Source: JBFJKD01 sp041600415
GTDB taxonomy: Bacteria; Pseudomonadota; Gammaproteobacteria; Pseudomonadales; Porticoccaceae
Length of the DNA: 64,000 nucleotides
Reading direction: 5' to 3'
Assembly (NCBI GenBank): GCA_041600415.1
Contig: JBFIKF010000001.1
Location: 248,001 to 312,000 of the forward strand
Part shown: positions 41,552-50,600 of the stretch, in pieces
How positions within the stretch are numbered: position 1 is the first letter of the stretch
Layout of the letters: the number at the start of each line of letters is the position of its first letter
Notes under the pieces: generated by a model
Databases searched by the model: none
Told to the model about the DNA's origin: nothing
Seen by the model: only the letters and a program-made list of their open reading frames with translations
Program-made: the position numbers and the translations under genes

Positions 41552-42499
41552 TCACTCGATGCGCCGAGCGATGGCGTCCATCAGCCGCTCGCCGATGCGG
41601 GTATCCTGTTCCCGGTCGATCTCGCGCACGCAGGTTGGGCTGGTGACATTAATTTCGGTGAGATAATCGCCAATTACGTCCAGGCCTACAAACAGGAAGC
41701 CCTTTTCCCTGAGGGTTGGGGCCACCTCGGCAACAATCCATTTATCCCGTTCACTGAGCGGTTGCACAATCCCGCTGCCGCCCGCCGCGAGATTACCCCG
41801 CGTTTCGCCGACCGCAGGCACGCGGGCCAGGCAGTAAGGTATTGCCTCCCCGTCCACTACCAGTATGCGCTTGTCGCCATCGACAATCTCGGGAATGTAG
41901 CGCTGGGCCATGATAGTGCGCGTACCGAGTTCGGTCAGGGTTTCGATAATCACGCTAACGTTGGGATCGTCCGGCCGGGCCCTGAATATTCCAGTTCCGC
42001 CCATGCCGTCGAGGGGTTTAAATATCACGTCGTCGTGCTCGCGAAAAAAACTTCTCAGGCGCACCGGGTCGCGGCTGACCAGAACCGGTGGCGTGCATTG
42101 CGGAAACTGCGTTGCGAAAATTTTCTCATTACAATCGCGCAGGCTCTGGGATGGATTTACCACTAATACGCCAGCGCGCTCGGCGGCTTCGAGCAAATAC
42201 GTGGTGTAAATGTACTCGCTATCGAACGGCGGGTCCTTGCGCATCAAGATACTGTTGAGGGCGCCAAGGGGGCGCGTAATGGGTTCGCCAAGCTCGAACC
42301 AGTGTTCTGTGGAATCGTACACCCGCAGAGGGGTTTGCCGTGCCGAGGCAGTGCCGTTGGCGAGAAACAGATCCTGCTGTTGCATATACATCAGCGACCA
42401 GCCACGCTGTTGTGCGGCCAGCAACAACGCTAACGTGGTATCTTTTTTAACATTTATGTGTGCGATAGGGTCCATGATGACCCCGAGCGTAATTGGCAT
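41552..42499 (-). CDS. gshB: Glutathione synthetase
   Basis: 315-residue ATP-grasp enzyme that adds glycine to gamma-glutamylcysteine. Family segments: LGVIMDPIAHINVKKDTTLAL (N-terminal), RKDPPFDSEYIYTTYLLE, KPLDGMGGTGIFRA (the grasp loop), RYIPEIVDGDKRILVVDG, RGNLAAGGSGI, and FVGLDVIGDYLTEINVTSPTC with metal ligands. The open frame extends 35 codons upstream but MPITLGV is the conserved start. Head of the gshB-tonB-yqgE-ruvX minus-strand block, divergent from pilG across 252 bases. Confidence 0.98.
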   Translation of the reverse strand: MPITLGVIMDPIAHINVKKDTTLALLLAAQQRGWSLMYMQQQDLFLANGTASARQTPLRVYDSTEHWFELGEPITRPLGALNSILMRKDPPFDSEYIYTTYLLEAAERAGVLVVNPSQSLRDCNEKIFATQFPQCTPPVLVSRDPVRLRSFFREHDDVIFKPLDGMGGTGIFRARPDDPNVSVIIETLTELGTRTIMAQRYIPEIVDGDKRILVVDGEAIPYCLARVPAVGETRGNLAAGGSGIVQPLSERDKWIVAEVAPTLREKGFLFVGLDVIGDYLTEINVTSPTCVREIDREQDTRIGERLMDAIARRIE

Positions 42500-42751
42500 G
42501 TTTGCAACCCGGGTTAGTGTCTCGCTCACGCGCGTGGCGCGTGGCTCTCCAGTGAAATGGTTGGTATCGCAGTCTAAGGTACGGTGAACAGCGCTGCGAG
42601 GCAACCATGTTGACGAAATTGTGTGTATTTAGCGATGTAATTCTCCATTGAATCCGCCGGTTATGGATAATATCTGGAGATTGTGTTAAAAGTGTGCGGA
42701 TGCTTTGCAGCAGGCCGTTAATAACCGAAGTTAAGTCAGGAATAGGTGATC

Positions 42752-43168
42752 ATGGGGGAGAGCCCGGATACATTAAAAATCATGGTGATCGACGACAGCA
42801 ACACCATCCGACGCACTGCGGAAACGCTGTTGTCCAAGGCCGGTTGCGAGGTTGTCACCGCAGTGGATGGCTTTGACTCCCTGGCGAAGATAGCCGATTT
42901 CAAGCCCGATATTATATTCGTCGACATTATGATGCCGCGGCTGGATGGCTACCAGACCTGTGCGCTAATAAAAAACAATAGCCAGTTCAAAAGTACCCCC
43001 GTAGTGATGTTGTCCAGCAAGGATGGGCTGTTTGATAAGGCCAAGGGGCGCATAGTCGGTGCCGATGAGTACCTGACCAAGCCCTTTAGTAAAAATGAAT
43101 TATTCGAAATGCTTGAAAAATTTTCATCCCGGCCGTTGGCGGATAGTCCCGAATCCCCTGTTGTGTAG
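42752..43168 (+). CDS. pilG: Twitching motility response regulator PilG
   Basis: 138-residue CheY-like receiver alone, no output domain. Asp58 is the phosphoacceptor (IIFVDIMMPRLDG), acidic Asp14-Asp15 (VIDDS) bind Mg, and the switch Lys is in YLTKPF. PilG promotes pilus extension in the Pil-Chp system, signalling through ChpA. GTG two codons upstream is an alternative start. It is the first gene of a chemosensory operon pilGHIJK-chpABC and is divergent from gshB, exactly as in Pseudomonas. Confidence 0.95.
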   Translation: MGESPDTLKIMVIDDSNTIRRTAETLLSKAGCEVVTAVDGFDSLAKIADFKPDIIFVDIMMPRLDGYQTCALIKNNSQFKSTPVVMLSSKDGLFDKAKGRIVGADEYLTKPFSKNELFEMLEKFSSRPLADSPESPVV

Positions 43169-43225
43169 CAGGTATCCGCCACACCATGGAAGCCGCAACA
43201 AGGAAATATAAGATGAGAGAAGCGT

Positions 43226-43588
43226 ATGGCAAAAGTATTGATTATTGACGATTCCCAGACGGAGACGCACAAATTGACCGGGCTGCTGGAAAAAAACGGC
43301 TTTACCGTGCTTGCCGCCCTGAGCGGCGAAGAAGGTATTCAGGTTGCCAAGGACGAACAGCCGGACGTGGTTCTGATGGACATTGTCATGCCTGGGCTTA
43401 ACGGTTTTCAGGCTACCCGTCAGCTGACCAAAGCAAAAGAAACCGAGCACATCCCGATCATTATCGTCACCACCAAGAACCAGGAAACGGACCGCGTATG
43501 GGGGACTCGGCAGGGTGCCAAGGCCTACCTGACCAAACCGGTTACGGAGAGAGATTTGCTGAATACGATCCGGCAGGTCGCGGGATAA
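43226..43588 (+). CDS. pilH: Twitching motility response regulator PilH
   Basis: 120-residue receiver-only protein. Phosphoacceptor Asp52 (VVLMDIVMPGLNG), VLIIDDS acidic site, Thr in IVTTKNQETDRVW, Lys in YLTKPV. The TKNQETDRVWGTRQGA segment matches PilH. PilH opposes PilG, acting on retraction or draining phosphate from ChpA. It starts 57 bases after pilG and is followed by pilI at 14 bases. Confidence 0.95.
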   Translation: MAKVLIIDDSQTETHKLTGLLEKNGFTVLAALSGEEGIQVAKDEQPDVVLMDIVMPGLNGFQATRQLTKAKETEHIPIIIVTTKNQETDRVWGTRQGAKAYLTKPVTERDLLNTIRQVAG

Positions 43589-43602
43589 TAAGCGGGGGGG
43601 TC

Positions 43603-44145
43603 GTGGATTGGGAAAATAAGGCTTTTACGGCGTTCCATGCCCTTGCCCAACGTTTTGTACAGGGGGCTCGGCCGTTGCCTGCGCAAGTCGATTTCACCCC
43701 GGTCCAAACGGCGGTCTGCTTTTCGGTGCTTGGTCACAACCTGGCAGTGTCCCTGAACGATTTGTCGGAGTTGCTGGAAGTGCCGGGTTGCACCGGCCTG
43801 CCGCGCGTCCAGCCATGGGTTAGAGGTGTGGCGAATGTGCGCGGGAAGCTCCTGCCGGTTATCGACTTCCCGGCCTATCTTGGCGGTCGCCTGGTATCTC
43901 CGCCCAAACAGCAGCGCATTTTGGTTATTGATAGCCAGGGGGTTTTCGTCGGTTTGCAGGTGGACAACATTCAGGGCATGCGCCACTTCCGGGTCGACCG
44001 CTACCAGCAGGCGCCAGGCGGTGTGCCAGAGTCGCTGAGTCGCTATGTCGCTGGCAGTTTCGCCGGGGATGATGACTCAGCCTGGCTGCTATTCGACCCT
44101 CATACCCTGGTTGGCGATAGTATGTTTATGAATGTTGCGGTGTGA
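43603..44145 (+). CDS. pilI: CheW-like adaptor PilI
   Basis: 180-residue adaptor coupling the PilJ receptor to the ChpA kinase. After about 40 residues comes a CheW-like domain (VCFSVLGHNLAVSLNDLSELLE ... WVRGVANVRGKLLPVIDFPAYLGG ... RILVIDSQGVFVGLQVDNIQGMRHF). GTG 43603 is chosen as start because it lies 14 bases after pilH and is preceded by a tract of seven G residues acting as ribosome-binding site; the open frame further upstream overlaps pilH. Fits the usual pilG-H-I-J order. Confidence 0.92.
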   Translation: MDWENKAFTAFHALAQRFVQGARPLPAQVDFTPVQTAVCFSVLGHNLAVSLNDLSELLEVPGCTGLPRVQPWVRGVANVRGKLLPVIDFPAYLGGRLVSPPKQQRILVIDSQGVFVGLQVDNIQGMRHFRVDRYQQAPGGVPESLSRYVAGSFAGDDDSAWLLFDPHTLVGDSMFMNVAV

Positions 44146-44227
44146 GTGGGGCGTGCGACGCGACGATCGTACACCGCGTAATGATCAAGCTAAAATAGAC
44201 GGCGATTAAAGTCGGGAGTTATTTGTA

Positions 44228-46672
44228 ATGAAAACAGGCGCAGGAAAATCCAGGATCGGCTTGCCCATATTCCTCCTGGTGTCGGTATTGACGATTTTGG
44301 TGATTTACCTGGGTTACAACTTGTTTACCCTTGTCCGGGACGGCGAAAAAGATCGGGTCGGCGTGCAATTGGTGTTCGATATGCGCGCCCTGTCCTACCG
44401 ACTTTCCGGTCTGGCGCGAGAGGCAAGTAGTGGTCAGGAGTCCGCTTTCGCGGAGCTGGGTCAGGTTACCCAGCAGATGCAGGCTCACTGGGATCTTCTG
44501 CGCAACAACTATGGTGATGAATTGAGTACGGGCCAATTGGCCCGCTTCAATACCGCGTGGGACGCCGTCCAGAGTAATGCACAAACGATCGTTGCCGAGC
44601 GGCAGGCAGTGCTACAGTTAAACGAGGCGGCTAACTCCCTGATTGGGTCGCTGCCCGAGTTACAGAACGAGTACGGACAACTGGTGGAAACGCTGCTGTC
44701 GCGACGGGCGCCAGCCGATCAGGTTGCAGTCGCCCAGGCGCAGTCCTGGCGCGCCGAGCGCATTGCGCGCAATCTCGACAAAATGCTCAACGGCGGCGGC
44801 GATTCCGAGGCGGTGGCCAATCAGTTCTATCGGGACGTACAGTTGTTTGACCGAGTGTTGCAGGGCATGAAAAAGGGGGATGCCGGGCTCGGTATCAGCC
44901 GGGTGACTGACCGCGATGCGAGCGCCGGATTGAGTCGCGTCGGTGAATTGTTTATCCCGGTGAAAACTGCCGCCGCCGAAATTTTTGCTGCAACGCCAGC
45001 GTTGATCAGCGCGCGCAAGGCCACCAACGCCATTTCGGGAGACGCGCCGCAACTGATCGAGGAAGGGAGCCGTCTGGCGGACGTGATCAACGGGCTGTCG
45101 CGCAGCGATGCCCGACGTTACGCCAACAGCCAGACCGCGATTTGGGCCGGTCTCGGTCTGTTAGCTGTACTAGCTGCCCTGGCGTTGGTCTTCTTCGTTT
45201 CAACCCGACAACGGTTACGTGAAACGGCCGCAACCAATAGCTCAAGTCAGGAAGCCATTTTACGTCTGCTGGATGAAATCGAAGGGCTCGGGGAAGGGGA
45301 TCTAACTGCCGAGGTAACCGTTACCGAAGATTTTACAGGCGCCATTGCCGACGCGATCAACTACGCGATCGTGCAGCTGCGGGAACTGGTGTCGCGGATC
45401 GGCGATACCGCGGAAAATGTTCACTCCGCCGCCAACGAAACCCGCGGCATTGCGCTGCAACTGTCGGAGTCGTCGGAACACCAGGCACAAGAAATTGCCG
45501 GCGCTTCCGCAGCCATTAACGAAATGGCTATCACGATTGACCAGGTATCAGCCAACGCGGCGGAATCCGCTGCGGTAGCGGAACGCTCGGTATCCATCGC
45601 CAAGAAAGGTGCCGACGTAGTGCGCAATACCATCAAAGGCATGGATAATATTCGTGAGCAAATTCAGGACACATCCAAGCGTATCAAGCGACTCGGTGAA
45701 AGTTCTCAGGAAATTGGCGATATCGTATCGCTGATTAACGATATTGCCGATCAGACTAACATTCTCGCGTTGAACGCGGCGATTCAGGCGTCCATGGCTG
45801 GCGATGCCGGGCGCGGTTTTGCAGTGGTTGCGGATGAGGTACAGCGCCTGGCAGAGCGCTCGGCCAATGCGACCAAGCAGATCGCGGCGTTGGTTAAGAC
45901 CATTCAGACCGATACCAACGAGGCGGTCTTTTCCATGGAACAGACCACTTCAGAAGTGGTGGCAGGTGCCAGCTTGACCCAGGACGCGGGTGTTGCGCTC
46001 GGTGAGATCGAAAGCGTTTCGGCCAATCTGGCAGAATTGATTCAGGATATTTCCACCGCAGCCCGCCACCAGTCCACTACGGCCGGTCACATCTCAAACA
46101 CTATGAATGTCATTCAGGACATCACCTCGCAAACACTGGCGGGCACCAACAACACGGCGACCTCTATTGGTGAACTCGCAGAAGTTGCTGTGGAGCTGCG
46201 CGAATCGGTATCGGGCTTCAAGCTGCCCGACGCGGGTCCCGGCACACTTTTAAAAGTGGCGCCGGTGAAACCCGCTCACAAAGCGCCGCCCGTTGCTGTC
46301 ACGCCAAAGCGCGAAAGCGTAGCACCTGCCGCGGCCGGGTCCTTGGCGATGACGGGTGAAGTTGATGAATTCGAGGCGTACGAAAGTCCGGACGCTTCAT
46401 TGGGTTCCATGGGCGCGCGGCCCGCGCCCCAGCAATATGCGTCCACATTGGCGCAAAGCCGCGCGACACTGAATGAAATGGATGATCAGGCTGACGCAGC
46501 GCTCGCCGATTTTGGCTTGGACGAGGAAACGACTATCGATCAAGAATTGGCCGCCGAGAACGCGACGCCGGATTACGCGAGTGAGCTGGAAAATGAGTTG
46601 GCGAGCATTGATCTCGACGAATTTGATCTGGACCTGGACGATCAATCCAGCTCCGGCTCACAACGTGGTTAA
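44228..46672 (+). CDS. pilJ: Twitching motility methyl-accepting chemoreceptor PilJ
   Basis: 814-residue receptor. Membrane helix 1 is at about 14-36, a PilJ-type periplasmic sensor domain runs to about 300, helix 2 is at about 300-325, and a HAMP region follows. The methyl-accepting signalling domain is at about 400-660, with the hairpin tip around IADQTNILALNAAIQASMAGDAGRGFAVVADE, typical of PilJ. After it comes a low-complexity acidic tail of about 130 residues (ending LASIDLDEFDLDLDDQSS), unlike the roughly 680-residue Pseudomonas PilJ. PilJ is thought to sense pilus state and surface contact. pilI is 82 bases upstream and the CheR-type gene 49 bases downstream. Confidence 0.93.
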   Translation: MKTGAGKSRIGLPIFLLVSVLTILVIYLGYNLFTLVRDGEKDRVGVQLVFDMRALSYRLSGLAREASSGQESAFAELGQVTQQMQAHWDLLRNNYGDELSTGQLARFNTAWDAVQSNAQTIVAERQAVLQLNEAANSLIGSLPELQNEYGQLVETLLSRRAPADQVAVAQAQSWRAERIARNLDKMLNGGGDSEAVANQFYRDVQLFDRVLQGMKKGDAGLGISRVTDRDASAGLSRVGELFIPVKTAAAEIFAATPALISARKATNAISGDAPQLIEEGSRLADVINGLSRSDARRYANSQTAIWAGLGLLAVLAALALVFFVSTRQRLRETAATNSSSQEAILRLLDEIEGLGEGDLTAEVTVTEDFTGAIADAINYAIVQLRELVSRIGDTAENVHSAANETRGIALQLSESSEHQAQEIAGASAAINEMAITIDQVSANAAESAAVAERSVSIAKKGADVVRNTIKGMDNIREQIQDTSKRIKRLGESSQEIGDIVSLINDIADQTNILALNAAIQASMAGDAGRGFAVVADEVQRLAERSANATKQIAALVKTIQTDTNEAVFSMEQTTSEVVAGASLTQDAGVALGEIESVSANLAELIQDISTAARHQSTTAGHISNTMNVIQDITSQTLAGTNNTATSIGELAEVAVELRESVSGFKLPDAGPGTLLKVAPVKPAHKAPPVAVTPKRESVAPAAAGSLAMTGEVDEFEAYESPDASLGSMGARPAPQQYASTLAQSRATLNEMDDQADAALADFGLDEETTIDQELAAENATPDYASELENELASIDLDEFDLDLDDQSSSGSQRG

Positions 46673-46721
46673 CTCGATGCCAATTCATCACTGCATAGCT
46701 AATTCGCGTTAGGGGCGCTGG

Positions 46722-47606
46722 GTGTCCGTGTCTACTTTTCCGAAAGCATCCGTATGGCAACAACGTGAATCCGGGCCGGTGCTCAGCGACCGGCAGTATC
46801 GCCTGTGGAGCGAGATGCTGGAAAACCGCACGGGTGTGCGTATTGCGGCGGAACGGGATGATTATGTACGCGGGCAGATAAGCCGACGTATGGTGGAGTT
46901 GGGGCTGAGTGACGCGGATACTTACTTCAGGGAAGTACTGGAAACGATTGCCGGCACTGTGGAATGGGGTCTGTTACTCGACCGATTGCTGGTGAAGGAA
47001 ACCCGCTTTTTCAGGCATCGGGCGTCCCACGATTACGTGCGCGAACGCTTAATCAAACAACTGAAACGGCAACCATTAGATGGTCCGTTTAATATGTGGA
47101 GTGTGGGGTGCTCGACCGGCGAAGAAACCTATTCGCTGGCAATTACCGCATTTGAAGGTTTCCGCCAGGCCCGTCGCAAGCCGGTGTTCGGTGTAATTGG
47201 TACCGACATCAGTCGCGGCGCTATTGCGTTTGCGCGCAATGCAACTTTTTTGAAATCTCGCCTCGGCGGTATCAGCGACAATGAATTGCGTACCTATTTT
47301 GAGCCTGTCGATAATCGCCAGGTGCGTGTCAAAAATGCGGTGACGCAAAAAGTCTGTTTTATTATCGACAATATGCTGGACGAGAACGATGCGGCATTTG
47401 CCGAAGAAATGGATGTGGTCTTTTGCCAGAACGTGCTGATTTATTTTAAGCGCTGGCGGCGTCGGGACATCGTCAATCGTTTGGTCAAAAGACTGAAACC
47501 CAACGGGTGCCTGGTGGTAGGTCCTGGTGAATTGTCAGATTGGCACCCCAAAAACTTGAAGCGGGACGAGTCTCCCGGCGTTCAGGTCTATGTCCGTGTT
47601 GATTAG
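46722..47606 (+). CDS. pilK: CheR-type chemoreceptor methyltransferase PilK
   Basis: 294-residue SAM-dependent methyltransferase that methylates glutamates of the receptor. N-terminal CheR helices (about 20-90), KETRFFRHRASHDYV, the SAM motif WSVGCSTGEETYSLAI, the VIGTDISRGAIAFARNATF acidic loop, and DVVFCQNVLIYFKRWRRRDIVNRL. GTG 46722 is preceded by AGGGGCG. Only 16 bases separate it from chpA. Confidence 0.93.
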   Translation: MSVSTFPKASVWQQRESGPVLSDRQYRLWSEMLENRTGVRIAAERDDYVRGQISRRMVELGLSDADTYFREVLETIAGTVEWGLLLDRLLVKETRFFRHRASHDYVRERLIKQLKRQPLDGPFNMWSVGCSTGEETYSLAITAFEGFRQARRKPVFGVIGTDISRGAIAFARNATFLKSRLGGISDNELRTYFEPVDNRQVRVKNAVTQKVCFIIDNMLDENDAAFAEEMDVVFCQNVLIYFKRWRRRDIVNRLVKRLKPNGCLVVGPGELSDWHPKNLKRDESPGVQVYVRVD

Positions 47607-47622
47607 GCGCTCGGGGTGAGCA

Positions 47623-50600
47623 ATGGACAATAATCAAAATTTACGTGGACTCGAGTGGCTGATCGATGAGGTCGAGGCCAGCCTGACGCAAGCCTACGAC
47701 GCCCTTGAGACCTATCTCAACGATCCCACTGACCAGCCACAGCTCAGATTTTGTCTGGGGCATATTCACCAGGTTTACGGGTCGTTGAAGATCGCTGAGT
47801 GTTACGGCGGCGTCTTGCTGGTAGAAGAAATGGAAGGCCTTGTCGACGCGCTGATGAAAGGTTCGGTAAGCAACGTGGCCGAAGCCTGTGACGTGCTGGT
47901 GCAGGCTATTCTCAAAGTGCCTGCCTACCTGAACAACATTATCGCCCGGCGCCACGATGAGCCCGCCACCCTGTTGACGTTACTTAACGACTTGCGTGCG
48001 GTTCGCGCTGAACCACTGGTCACGGAGACCTCCCTGTTTGCCCCCGATATGTCCATCTTGGCAGATAAGCCAAATCGGGCGCGGGTGAATATTGCCAACC
48101 ACCAGGCATTACTTGATCTGGCTAAGAAATTGCGCCAGATGTTTCAGTATGCGTTGTTGGGAATACTCAAGGGTATCGACGTCGAAAAAAATGTTGTCAA
48201 TCTCGATAAAGTGTTCGCGCGGATGAAGGAGTTATGCAGAGGTTCGCGACGGGAAAAACTGTGGCAGGTTTCAGGTGCCGTTACCGAAGGCATTGCCAGT
48301 AATGCGATTGAAGTGGGTATCGCGGTGCGACTGTTGTTGCGTGATCTGGATAAAGAATTGCGGGCGTTGGCACAATCTGGACTGGTTGCCCTGGAAGCGC
48401 CGTATCCGGAGCGGCTGCTCAAAAATTTGCTGTATTACACCTGCGTGGCAACCGCCGAAACCCCGCGTATCAAGCTAGTGCGGGATGAATTCAAATTGCA
48501 TCTGGCGCTGCCCGAGGGCGCTCTTGAGTACACCAAGGGTGGCTTGATGCCGAGCTATGACCGGGGTGTGGTTGAAGCGATATCCGCCGCGTTGTCCGAT
48601 GAGATCGGGGCCGCCAAGGACCTGATCGACCGCTATATCGCCGAAGATGAGGGCGCCGTCGACATTCTGCTGCAGGTCCAGCCGATTCTTAAACGTATCG
48701 CCGACACCCTGGCCATGGTGGGGCAATCCAAGCTTCGCCAGGGGATCATTGAAACGCAGGAAAAGCTGAAGAGCCTCTGCGCCGCGCCCGATCAGGTCGG
48801 CGATGAAGCTCTGATGCCCGTTGCGTCGCGGCTGGTGGATCTGGAGGCGTCGTTGTTGGCCTGGGCGCGTGACTATCGCCGCGGCGATTCCACATCCGCC
48901 TTGGCGGCTGACGTGGCGCAGGCACTGGACGGCGCGCAGCACTCCCTGTTGCGAGAAGTACGCAACAGTCTGGAAAAAGTAAAAGAAGCCATCGTCGGCT
49001 ATATTTCGTCCCAGTGGGATAAAAGCTTCTTGCAGGATACGCCTGCGACCATGGGGGAAATTCACGGCGCGCTTGCGGTGGTGGGGCTGGATCGTCCAGC
49101 GGACGTCGTCAAGGGTTGTGGGGACTATATCAGCCTGGTGTTGCTGCCCCAGGAAAAGGCACCCGAATGGGGTCGCCTGGATGCACTGGCCGACGCCATC
49201 ACCAGTATTGAATTCTATCTTGAATCTCTGGAAGCGGGTGATACCGAAAAAGAACCAGCGATCTTGACGATTGCGGAAAAGGCGCTGGCGGATCTTGGAG
49301 ACTTTCAAAAGCTTTCGCCGGCACCCGATCTGGAGCTTGTGGCCGGGCGGGATCTCGCGCCCACACCGGCGGATGTCAGTCTGGAAGTTGCTATCCCGGA
49401 GTTAGCACCGGAACCGGATTCAGAATCGCTTGGGTTAACCGGGCAACCACTTGTGCAGGATATTTCCGAAACTCCGAAGATAGCAGCGGCGGTCGAATCC
49501 GCCACCGCGCTTGTACCGCAGTCTGGCGCAGACCAGAGCGCTGACAGCCCCGCGGAGGGTCAGGCTGAGGAAGAAGTCGACCCGGAAATTCGCGAGATAT
49601 TTATCGAAGAAGCGCGTGAGGTGCTGGCCACCATCGATGAACGCTATCCCCAATGGGCGCAGGACAATGCAAAAGCCGCGCTGGTGGAAATTCGTCGAGG
49701 GTTCCACACGCTTAAAGGCAGTGGGCGAATGGTAAAAGCCGCGGACATCGGTAATCTCGCCTGGTCCATTGAAAATATGTTGAACCGGGTTCTTGACGAG
49801 CGGTTGGAGGCAACCAGCGAGGTGTTCGAGACGGTTGCGAGAACCCTGCAGATTCTGCCCGCAATGATCGACCGCTACGAACAGGCTATGCCCTGGAACG
49901 ATGCGCAAAAACTGGCTGAACTTAGCGGGGCCGCCGACGCCTTGGTGGCGGGGCGGGATAAACGGTCCAGCATGGAGCCGCTGGATCCTGCAGTTTCCAT
50001 TACCCCCGGTGAACCAGAATCCCTTGCAGAGATGGCGCCCGCCCCGGTCGATATTGCGCCTGATACTGAAAGAGACACAACCGAACTGTCAGTAGATTCC
50101 TTATCTGTTGGTGAGTCGCCTGTCGTGGAGGCGTCAACGGAAGAATTGGCGGCGTCCGAGCCGGAGCTGCCTGCGCAGGTGTCGGCAGCAGTGGATGAGG
50201 AAAGGGGCACTGCCGAGGATACAGGCTCGATCGACAGTGCAGCGGACCTTGCAACTGAAACAGCTGTTGATTTCCCCGGCGCAGATGTTGCGTCCGGGAC
50301 CATGGCTGGCGCTGTAGAGATAGAACCCGTTTTGCCCTACCGCGATACGGTCGGGACGGCACAGAGCGCGACCGAGGAAGCTGCTGTTCACAGCCCGTCC
50401 GCTAGCGCGGACAATGTTGCAGTGACCGAAACGTCGATGTCCCCTTCCGCAGGGATGGCGGAGCCGGGAAGCGCCGAGGCAGGTGCTCAGGGAACAGATA
50501 TTCCTGGAGAAGTTGCGATAACAGCAGTTGAATCGGAGGGCGAAGCCGCAGATCCAGGGCCTGTTTCCACTCCAGATTCGCCACTGGAGGTTGGCATTTA

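Noticed and set aside
41330..42166. 278-residue plus-strand open frame across the tonB/gshB junction
   Set aside because: It is antisense to two well-identified genes and shows no family motif.
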